The notes beneath the pieces were generated by a model that was not told the origin of the DNA, did no database searches, and saw only the letters and a program-made list of their open reading frames with translations. 11,846 nt of DNA from Chthoniobacterales bacterium (GTDB taxonomy: Bacteria; Verrucomicrobiota; Verrucomicrobiia; Chthoniobacterales; JACTMZ01): positions 1 through 11,846 of the forward strand of contig JAFMJK010000269.1 of the NCBI GenBank assembly GCA_017853515.1, in the 5' to 3' direction. Both the position numbers and the translations under genes were made by a program. Within the stretch, counting starts at the first letter, position 1; every line of letters begins with the position of its first letter. Of the stretch, positions 6,465 through 11,846 are shown piece after piece.

Positions 6465-6478
6465 CTAAGTTTCCTTAG
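6465..6478 (-). other. GAAA-tetraloop hairpin overlapping the capsid stop codon
   Basis: On the coding strand CTAAG and CTTAG form a perfect 5-base-pair stem closed by GAAA, a GNRA-type loop of high stability. The TAA stop of the capsid gene (6477-6475) lies within the 5' arm. It is immediately followed by the G6/C6 hairpin, so two stems are stacked at the 3' end of the capsid message. The stem is short, so function is uncertain. Confidence 0.4.
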
Positions 6479-7695
6479 TTAAGACCAGTAATCTTGCGAA
6501 CAGCATTGGTCAAAGTCAATTCACCATCTACTCTACTTTCACAACGCACAAACACCAAGTTCTTTTCAAAAGCACTTGAGCCTGCAACAGTGGCTTCAGT
6601 AGAGAAATCAACAGTGATGCCTTGCCTATCTACAATTGTGTAGTAGCTGAAATCACCTAAGAAAATTTGGTCAGTAGGTAGGTCATTCTGCTCATAAACA
6701 GGCAATCCACCTAGTCTGGTGGTAGGACCATCTGCAACCATAGTTAGCAAGTAGTCATTGTTACCATTTTTAAGAGCATTTACCCTAGCCCAAGCTTGTT
6801 GGTGTCCTACCCAGACTGCATTTCTGCGATAGCCCTGTGGTAAGTCCCAGTAAAGCTTTTTGATAGCATCTGCAAAAGAGCTATCAGTTGAACCTGCATC
6901 TCTGCTTCCAATAGTATAGGTGCTTACACCAGTAGGCTTACCAGTTCCATTGCCAGTCCAGAAAGCATTCTCTTCATTTTCCCTAAGGCTCCTAGCCATT
7001 AGTCCTGCAACATAATTTACTACAGAACCACCTACACCTAGACTTGCATCATCAGCCAATTCCTGAGAAAGACCAACAATTACAGCCTGTGAGTAAGGAG
7101 TGAAAACTAGCTCATTGAACTGAGCAGTAGAGGTAGCCTTGGCAGCAGCTTCACTTCTCCAAGAAGCTTTGGGGCGGCTGTCAAGAGCAGGTAGGTGAAA
7201 AGTATCAGTAGAGATAGTCATCTGATTAGCAAGATTTCGCATTACTACATCATCTCTCTTATCTTCAACTATCATGTTTGCAAATTCTTCTGGTACTAAG
7301 TAGCCACCTGAAGCAGCTGTACCCTCTGTAAGAAGTTGCAACTTCTCTTTATCACCTGTAAGAAGAGCATTTGCAAAAGCAACAGTCTTCTGAGTAACTT
7401 CAAAATGCTGCTTACCTGCAGATTTTCTACTTTCAATCACAACTTTATTGTTAGCAAGGTCATCAACACGCACCTTGCCTAGAGTTTTATCAACAATATA
7501 GTTTTCTTTTTTAGTAGATACTTTAGGAGCAGAATTTTCAGCATGTTTGCTAATAGCTTCAAGAACTTTATCAAACTTCTCTGTGGCTTTAGAAACAAGC
7601 TGGTCAGCTAGTTCATCAACAGCTTTTTCTACATCTTCAGTTTCTTGAACTGATTTAATCTCTTCTTGTACTTCTTCTTTTTTAATTTCTTCCAT
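6475..7695 (-). CDS. Major capsid protein, HK97 fold
   Basis: The 406-residue protein has an N-terminal scaffold-like region (about 1-120), highly charged and helical at 1-55, of the kind removed by the prohead protease. The mature shell domain begins near L-L-T-E-G-T-A-A-S-G-G-Y-L-V-P-E-E-F (about 121-138), with the G-G-Y-L-V-P motif diagnostic of this family. An E-loop-like stretch (about 165-195) follows, then the spine helix, N-E-E-N-A-F-W-T-G-N-G-T-G-K-P-T-G, and the C-terminal A- and P-domain strands. Its start lies 14 bases inside the protease gene, with AAAAGG about nine bases upstream, the strongest ribosome binding site in the window. It is richer in G+C than its neighbours and contains six of the seven CpG dinucleotides in the window, each in a CGN arginine codon. 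Two hairpins follow the stop codon. Confidence 0.96.
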   Translation of the reverse strand: MEEIKKEEVQEEIKSVQETEDVEKAVDELADQLVSKATEKFDKVLEAISKHAENSAPKVSTKKENYIVDKTLGKVRVDDLANNKVVIESRKSAGKQHFEVTQKTVAFANALLTGDKEKLQLLTEGTAASGGYLVPEEFANMIVEDKRDDVVMRNLANQMTISTDTFHLPALDSRPKASWRSEAAAKATSTAQFNELVFTPYSQAVIVGLSQELADDASLGVGGSVVNYVAGLMARSLRENEENAFWTGNGTGKPTGVSTYTIGSRDAGSTDSSFADAIKKLYWDLPQGYRRNAVWVGHQQAWARVNALKNGNNDYLLTMVADGPTTRLGGLPVYEQNDLPTDQIFLGDFSYYTIVDRQGITVDFSTEATVAGSSAFEKNLVFVRCESRVDGELTLTNAVRKITGLN

Positions 7696-8464
7696 TTTTC
7701 AATTCCTTTTTATGCTCCACTATCAACTTTTGAGTTGCTAGTTTTGCAATTTTAGCTAACTGTGCCTTTTTAGCAGATGAAGTACCTTTTTCAAGAATTC
7801 TATCATTTGCCTTAACTACAACTTTCAAAAGAGAAAGTTTTTCTCTGACATCAGCTTGTCCGACCTGTGGATTTAGGGTTTTATGCCTATTCACCAACTC
7901 ATTTAGTTGTTCTTTCAAATCTTTTATTTCTTCTTTTAATTCAGCTATGGTTTCAGCATCAGTTTTTTCTGTTACTTCAACTCCAACTGATTTAATAACA
8001 TCATCATCAAAACCTGCACTTTTAAGTGCTTTATAAGCTACTATTCTAGCTTCAGGATTAGCAGGAACATTTACAGCAGATATTTCTAATAACTCTTGTT
8101 TGGTGTAAGTATTGCCATCTGTATCAAGTGGCTTAAAACCTACTGAAAAAGAATTTAATATTTTCTCTTCAAACATTTTCTTAATTGCTTGAGCTTCAGG
8201 TGTATAGTCATGAAATACTGGTTCAAATGTTAATTGAGCTTTTTTACCTGTTCCATCTACCCTAATGTTCTTTGCAGTGCCAATAGCAGGTATATCATGA
8301 TTGTGGCTCCAAAGTAGTACAGGATTTTTCTTAAAGTTTTTTAATTCCCACCCATCTACTGAAACACTTTCATTTTGTCTATCAACAACTGATGTACTGG
8401 CTATTGCTAAATAACCCTTATCATTTTTTATTACTTCTGCATTTGTAAATTTTAATTCTTCCAT
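7682..8464 (-). CDS. HK97-type prohead protease (family S78)
   Basis: The 260-residue serine protease cleaves the capsid N-terminal region during prohead maturation. The catalytic domain is residues 1-150. V-L-L-W-S-H-N-H-D at 49-57 supplies the conserved His (54 or 56), L-N-S-F-S-V-G-F at 103-110 the Ser (probably 107), and E-L-L-E-I-S-A-V-N-V-P-A-N-P-E-A at 124-139 is the family's end motif. Residues 165-195 form a likely coiled coil (E-L-K-E-E-I-K-D-L-K-E-Q-L-N-E-L) and the basic C-terminal tail is rich in Lys and Ala, which fits a scaffold-like extension fused to the protease. AGAGGA stands before the ATG, and a putative promoter lies in the gap upstream. The end overlaps the capsid start. 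No portal gene precedes it directly, as would be usual; large surface-protein genes do. Confidence 0.94.
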   Translation of the reverse strand: MEELKFTNAEVIKNDKGYLAIASTSVVDRQNESVSVDGWELKNFKKNPVLLWSHNHDIPAIGTAKNIRVDGTGKKAQLTFEPVFHDYTPEAQAIKKMFEEKILNSFSVGFKPLDTDGNTYTKQELLEISAVNVPANPEARIVAYKALKSAGFDDDVIKSVGVEVTEKTDAETIAELKEEIKDLKEQLNELVNRHKTLNPQVGQADVREKLSLLKVVVKANDRILEKGTSSAKKAQLAKIAKLATQKLIVEHKKELKNGRN

Positions 8465-8481
8465 TTATGTTCCTCTTTTTA

Positions 8482-8510
8482 ATAATTATTAAATATTGAA
8501 TAGTAGTCAA
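8482..8510 (-). promoter_or_regulatory. Putative promoter for the protease-capsid genes
   Basis: TTGACT (8510-8505) is followed after 17 bases by AATTAT (8487-8482), four of six matches to the -10 consensus. The start would fall near 8475, just before the AGAGGA ribosome binding site, giving a very short leader. A perfect 14-base palindrome, TTAATAATTATTAA (8479-8492), covers the -10 region and could be an operator or simply AT-rich melting DNA. The -35 part is identical to that at 4525-4520, and both -10 boxes share ATTAT. Confidence 0.45.
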
Positions 8511-8516
8511 TAACTA
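8502..8516 (-). repeat. 15-base exact repeat, copy 2 (stop codon plus -35-like box)
   Basis: The coding strand again reads TAGTTATTGACTACT. The first three bases are the stop codon of the 994-residue surface protein. The flanking bases on both sides differ from copy 1, so the 15 bases are the full extent of the match. Confidence 0.85.
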
Positions 8517-11498
8517 ACCAACCCCCATTACAGGTAATCTTATATAGTTATTATTAGTTACTGTTATGGCAGGAGCTGAAAAGACATAGGCATATTTTAA
8601 GTTGGAGTTTGCAGGAGTTCCTGTAGAAGTATGTTCAAAAGCTAATTTATCATCATTGGCTATTGCTTGAGTACCTGACCAAGAGCCTGTTGTGGCAGTG
8701 CTAGTAATAGTTACAGCAGCAGAAACCCCTGCAGCATTTATTCTAGTAGTAAGTGTCCTAGTGTTAGTAGATGTTGGTGCAGCAGACAAATCAACTCTTA
8801 ATGCTTTCATTGTATGCTGATAACAAAGGGCATTTATATTGGCTTCAGTGGCATTCCATACATCAAAACTTGAAGAGTAAGTTGTACCAGATACATTGGC
8901 ACCATCACCACCAAATATAACTCCATTTCCAGGTGTATTGCTTACATATTCACAACTAATTGCAATTCTTGCAGCAGCAGATGGTGCAGTTCCTGCACTT
9001 GGCACAATTTTCCAATAAAGTGTATCACCATTTGTTACAGATATTGTAGAAGCTGTATAGGTAGCAGTCTGAGAAGTAATTGTCATAACTGCAGCAGTAT
9101 CTACACCATTTTTTACTAAAGTAACTGTATAAGAACCAGCTGATATGGTTGTATCTGTTAATCTGGCAGTAAAAGTTTGCAATACCCCTGTATCATTAGG
9201 CATTGTTGAAGTTGCAGCAGCAGTTCCAGTATCAACACCCCCTTGGTCTTGCACACCCAAATATCTTGTTGCTGTAGTAGATAATGTAGCTACACTTACT
9301 GCAGCCCACATTTGATTATCAGCAGTATAAGCCATTCTCCATTTGTTATTTGATGAAGATGCAGGAGTTCCTGTTGGTATATTAGCTATATTTGTTTGCC
9401 CATTTGCTACTAAATATGCACTATCTGTATTATCTGAGCCAGTAGTATTAGTATCAGAAATAGTTGCAGCTAAATTTGTAGCTGTACCTCCATTATATAT
9501 AGTCATAGCCCTAGAAGTACCTGCTCCTGGTGCAGTTCCTAACTGAAATGAAAGATTGCTAAAAATTGTATCTACAGGAACAATTTGTTGAATTTGTCCT
9601 AAACTTGTATTCCAAGCTGTAGCATTTCCTGTATCTAATGAATTATACCTAGCTGTTGCAGCCATGGCAACTGAGCTTCCTGTATTTATTGGGTATTGGT
9701 AGCCACCAAAAGCATAAATTGAATATCTTCTTGAAGTTTCTTCAGTGAAGCTTTCCATAGTAGCAGGCAAAGTTCCATCATAAGTTTTAGAAAATGAATA
9801 TGAAGTTCCTGCAACACTATCATAAGCAATAGCACCATCTCCATAACCAGCACCACTAGCAGATGTTACAGCTAGTCTATATGTAGCAGAAGCTATAGTT
9901 GGAATAGTTGTAAAAAAAAGATTAAACCAACCTACTAAAGTAGTTTTGGCAGCAGATGTATATAATAAATTACCTGCATTATCATAAATGCCTGCAACAC
10001 CAGAACCTGCTATTTGAGTGACTGTATAAGCAAAAATTGCTGCTAAATTAGTATTTGAATTAAGAGTAGCATCACTAGCTAGTACAGTATTTAATGAAGT
10101 AACTGAAGAAGCTCCTACTGTTGTATAACCAAAAGTAGGGTCAATAGTTATTGGGTAAGTGGCATTATCTAAAAAGTCTTGTGGAATGATTATATTTAAT
10201 ACATCTTCCCCAATTTCCATATCTCCCCATATTTCATTACCATTTGCATCTATAATTATTGGTCTATAAATATGAAATGCTTTACCAGTTTTATATTTAT
10301 TGTTTTGTTTTTCATTGTGATAAACAGCATAGGAATTAACTACTCTAGGGCTTCTAAAATCTTTTTTTCTATCTTCTATAGTAAATTCTTCTTGCTTATA
10401 AAATGATAAATTTTTAGTAGTAATACTAAGTGGGTAAATATTGCTATCTGGTTTAGATTGCAAAGTGATATCAAACTCAAAACCTTTTTCTAATTGCTCT
10501 TTAGCATTCAATCTCCAAACATCTGTTCTTGTGGCATTTTGCACCCAATCTTTAGTATGCCCAGATTGAATTTTATTTATGGTAGCTTCTTCTTCAGTAG
10601 TAAAATTTCTTTCTACCAAAGGTAAGCCATATATTTCTGCATATCTCTCAATTACATCAGTAAGAATAGTATCAGGTAAATCTGGTTTAATTGCTTTTAA
10701 TCCATAGGCATATTGGTCATTTCTGGGTTCTGCATTTTCATCTTTGTAATAAGAAAGTGAAGAGTTGTAGTCATGGTCTAAGTTTATATAAAAATAATAG
10801 TTACCATCTATAAAAGCTGTTGAAAAGAACTTTACTTTTTTATTGCCATCTTGAAAATATAGCTTATAAGGATTATCTGAAGTTAAAACTTCTATGCCAT
10901 TTGTATCAAGCACTTCAGTTATTGCTTGCACCATAGACTGATGAAGTTTTTTCAAATCATCTCTTTCTTCATTGTAATGAATACAAATCAAAGGCAGATT
11001 GCTGTCCATAGTCATTGGGTCATTCCAGTTAGCAGCAGCCATTCTAACTTCAGGTATATTTATTTTATTAGGGTCTATAAATTCATTGGCTTTATAAAAT
11101 CCATAGTAAAGCATTGAGGGTTTATCAGCCCAGTGCAACCTGATTGTCTGATTTTTCCATAAATGCCATCTATCTAGCTCATAAGTTGCAGCAATTCTTT
11201 CAGGAGTACAAGCACCCTCATTTATAAAATCTATTTGATTAGTTTGCAACTCTGGTATATCTAAGTTATAAAACCTAGCTGTTGTATCTCCCTGTTCCCA
11301 TACAACTTTATCTTCAACCAAATCCATTGTGTGGTCTTGAGTTTCATCATGAATAACACCTACAGATAAGTTGGCTTCATTATTCCAGGCTTCTATTTTT
11401 ACCCTAGGCAAAGCTTCTGGTTGCTTTTCATCACCAACTTTTACTTCAAGCTCTTCAGTATTTTCTACTTTGTAAGTTGTATCATTTATAGGTTGCAT
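8514..11498 (-). CDS. Large multidomain virion surface protein (994 residues), host-contact or decoration candidate
   Basis: This protein appears to be built of several modules. Residues 31-82 (P-R-V-K-I-E-A-W-N-N-E then A-R-F-Y-N-L-D) and 337-460 (G-F-E-F-D-I-T-L, Y-K-T-G-K-A-F-H-I-Y-R-P, I-P-Q-D-F-L-D-N-A-T-Y-P, D-P-T-F-G-Y-T-T) look like two halves of one beta domain common in phage and metagenomic surface proteins. Between them, about 95-325 resembles the lipoate/biotin ligase fold. Residues 466-600 resemble a carbohydrate-binding-type beta sandwich (G-I-Y-D-N-A-G-N-L-L then V-G-W-F-N-L-F-F). Three related modules follow at 644-724, 771-851 and 897-974. AGAGGT lies eight bases before the ATG, within the end of the preceding gene. 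There is no signal peptide, as expected for a virion protein. Function is inferred from composition (Thr/Ser/Ala-rich beta repeats) and location; no enzymatic role is shown. Confidence 0.75.
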   Translation of the reverse strand: MQPINDTTYKVENTEELEVKVGDEKQPEALPRVKIEAWNNEANLSVGVIHDETQDHTMDLVEDKVVWEQGDTTARFYNLDIPELQTNQIDFINEGACTPERIAATYELDRWHLWKNQTIRLHWADKPSMLYYGFYKANEFIDPNKINIPEVRMAAANWNDPMTMDSNLPLICIHYNEERDDLKKLHQSMVQAITEVLDTNGIEVLTSDNPYKLYFQDGNKKVKFFSTAFIDGNYYFYINLDHDYNSSLSYYKDENAEPRNDQYAYGLKAIKPDLPDTILTDVIERYAEIYGLPLVERNFTTEEEATINKIQSGHTKDWVQNATRTDVWRLNAKEQLEKGFEFDITLQSKPDSNIYPLSITTKNLSFYKQEEFTIEDRKKDFRSPRVVNSYAVYHNEKQNNKYKTGKAFHIYRPIIIDANGNEIWGDMEIGEDVLNIIIPQDFLDNATYPITIDPTFGYTTVGASSVTSLNTVLASDATLNSNTNLAAIFAYTVTQIAGSGVAGIYDNAGNLLYTSAAKTTLVGWFNLFFTTIPTIASATYRLAVTSASGAGYGDGAIAYDSVAGTSYSFSKTYDGTLPATMESFTEETSRRYSIYAFGGYQYPINTGSSVAMAATARYNSLDTGNATAWNTSLGQIQQIVPVDTIFSNLSFQLGTAPGAGTSRAMTIYNGGTATNLAATISDTNTTGSDNTDSAYLVANGQTNIANIPTGTPASSSNNKWRMAYTADNQMWAAVSVATLSTTATRYLGVQDQGGVDTGTAAATSTMPNDTGVLQTFTARLTDTTISAGSYTVTLVKNGVDTAAVMTITSQTATYTASTISVTNGDTLYWKIVPSAGTAPSAAARIAISCEYVSNTPGNGVIFGGDGANVSGTTYSSSFDVWNATEANINALCYQHTMKALRVDLSAAPTSTNTRTLTTRINAAGVSAAVTITSTATTGSWSGTQAIANDDKLAFEHTSTGTPANSNLKYAYVFSAPAITVTNNNYIRLPVMGVG
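8577..8810 (-). repeat. Beta-sandwich module 3 of the large surface protein
   Basis: Residues 897-974 have the same order of motifs as modules 1 and 2: M-K-A-L-R-V-D-L at the start, R-T-L-T-T-R-I-N in the middle, a T-x-T-G-S segment, N-D-D-K-L, and T-G-T-P-A near the end. The T-G-T-P-A codons lie in a 15-base stretch (8610-8624) identical to the one in module 1. Confidence 0.55.
8946..9188 (-). repeat. Beta-sandwich module 2 of the large surface protein
   Basis: Residues 771-851 show G-V-L-Q-T-F-T-A-R-L, then S-Y-T-V-T-L-V-K-N-G-V-D-T, a Thr-rich strand pair, N-G-D-T-L-Y-W-K, and a closing I-A-I-S-C-E-Y strand. The K-N-G-V and N-G-D-T-L motifs recur in this type of phage beta module. It is the most diverged from the other two at its end (S-A-G-T-A-P). 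Confidence 0.5.
9327..9569 (-). repeat. Beta-sandwich module 1 of the large surface protein
   Basis: Residues 644-724 run T-I-F-S-N-L-S-F-Q-L, P-G-A-G-T-S-R-A-M-T-I-Y-N-G-G, T-N-T-T-G-S-D-N, V-A-N-G-Q and P-T-G-T-P-A, ending in a W-R-M-A-Y strand. The motif order matches modules 2 and 3, and the T-G-T-P-A codons lie in a 15-base stretch (9360-9374) identical to module 3. Confidence 0.55.
10524..11216 (-). other. Probable lipoate/biotin ligase-fold domain inside the surface protein
   Basis: Residues about 95-325 follow the order of elements of LplA-type ligases. These are an opening helix (E-R-I-A-A-T-Y-E-L-D-R), a strand T-I-R-L-H-W then a Y-Y-G-F-Y turn, V-R-M-A-A-A where the family has the R-R-x-x-G-G-G motif, a strand L-P-L-I-C-I-H-Y, a long helix to G-I-E-V, a K-K-V-K segment (220-223) near the place of the catalytic lysine, Y-I-N-L-D-H-D-Y, then Y-G-L-K-A-I-K-P-D-L and D-W-V-Q-N. 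The glycine motif is absent, so activity is unlikely. This is by-eye alignment to remembered family features. Confidence 0.42.
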
Positions 11499-11502
11499 AG
11501 AC

Positions 11503-11846
11503 CTATACCTCTACATAAGTAATTGAACCACCTATTGCACTGGCAGCAGATAAGTTAGCCACTAAAGCTGTATTTGTAGCAAGAGTTTCAAACCAACCTA
11601 CAGGATTATAAGGAAGAACCATACCACCATTGGCAGCAAAGTTAGCTTTGTTAGTTGAACCTGCCCAAATTGCTGTTCCACCTGCACCACTTGTTATATA
11701 GATATTATTGGCAGCAGCAGATATTAGATTTAGTGCTAATACTCTAATTTTTTTACTAGCTACTGCAGCAATAAGTGTGTTGTTGCCTGATGATGCAGCA
11801 GATATAGCAGCAAACTTTGGTGTAAGAGCAGTTGTGCCATCATACA
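11503..11846 (-). CDS. Beta-sandwich virion protein, C-terminal part (start beyond window)
   Basis: The frame is open from the window edge to TAG at 11505-11503, giving 113 residues of a longer or similar-sized protein. The fragment reads as one compact beta-sandwich of a kind frequent in phage structural proteins. It has F-A-A-I-S-A-A-S-S-G-N-N-T-L-I-A-A-V, K-K-I-R-V-L-A-L-N-L-I-S-A-A-A, T-S-G-A-G-G-T, A-A-N-G-G-M-V-L-P-Y-N-P-V-G-W-F-E-T, and a final G-G-S-I-T-Y-V-E-V. The N-P-V-G-W-F-E-T stretch and the Y-V-E-V ending are the most recognisable parts. The function of this class is not firmly established; head decoration or fibre proteins are the usual guesses. The last codons (GTA GAG GTA TAG) double as the ribosome binding site of the 994-residue gene, which starts four bases later, so the two are probably translated together. 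Confidence 0.7.
   Translation of the reverse strand, partial: YDGTTALTPKFAAISAASSGNNTLIAAVASKKIRVLALNLISAAANNIYITSGAGGTAIWAGSTNKANFAANGGMVLPYNPVGWFETLATNTALVANLSAASAIGGSITYVEV

Noticed and set aside
10524..11216. Active lipoate-protein ligase
   Set aside because: The glycine-rich R-R-x-x-G-G-G motif needed for nucleotide and lipoyl binding is replaced by V-R-M-A-A-A-N, and no stand-alone start or carrier-protein gene is nearby. Only fold similarity is proposed.
1..11846. CRISPR arrays, tRNA genes, insertion sequences, attachment sites
   Set aside because: No regularly spaced repeats, cloverleaf-like sequences, transposase genes or paired direct repeats at element edges were seen. The only exact non-coding repeat is the 15-base promoter-linked element.

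Overview
The window is part of the structural (head and tail) module of a tailed bacteriophage or prophage. Every supported gene lies on the minus strand, so transcription runs from high to low coordinates. An HK97-fold capsid set, a separate tail tube, a tape measure gene with a frameshifted chaperone in front of it, and no visible sheath gene point to a long non-contractile (siphovirus-type) tail. Shine-Dalgarno-like sites and the standard bacterial code (no in-frame TGA or TAG in any long gene; TGG for Trp) indicate a bacterial host. The DNA is about one third G+C by eye. The sequence does not identify the host. CpG is almost absent (7 in the whole window), and GATC and GGCC were not found at all.

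Layout in transcription order. First come the 3' end of a beta-sandwich virion protein (11846-11503) and a 994-residue multidomain surface protein (11498-8514). An AT-rich gap with a putative promoter follows, then the HK97-type prohead protease (8464-7682) and the major capsid protein (7695-6475), which overlap by 14 bases. Two small hairpins follow the capsid gene. The head-completion genes come next: a 46-residue protein (6419-6279), gp6-like connector (6278-5655), head-closure protein (5653-5330), HK97 gp10-like protein (5343-4972) and a tail-terminator-like protein (4972-4529). A second gap carries a copy of the same promoter-like element and a hairpin that presents the ribosome binding site of the tail tube gene (4463-3498). 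The tail chaperone gene (3496-3182) has a -1 slippery heptamer directly before its stop codon, giving a G/GT pair. Tape measure (2995-1148), a short distal-tail-like protein (1151-795) and the start of a tail hub or baseplate-like protein (794-1, cut by the window edge) complete the set. Terminase, portal, lysis, replication and integration genes are not in the window.

How the parts work together: the protease matures the capsid shell; the connector, closure, gp10-like and terminator proteins join head to tail; chaperones G and GT coat the tape measure while the tube polymerises around it; the distal-tail and hub proteins cap the tip. The 994-residue protein and its neighbour look like virion decoration or host-contact proteins.

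Most notable: (1) near-total loss of CpG, with six of the seven survivors in arginine CGN codons of the capsid gene; (2) no GATC or GGCC sites; (3) a 15-base exact repeat, made of a TAG stop codon plus a -35-like box, at the two main gene junctions; (4) a probable lipoate/biotin ligase-fold domain inserted into the large surface protein; (5) a clear programmed -1 frameshift. No gene-free stretch exceeds 300 bases; the longest gap is 65 bases.
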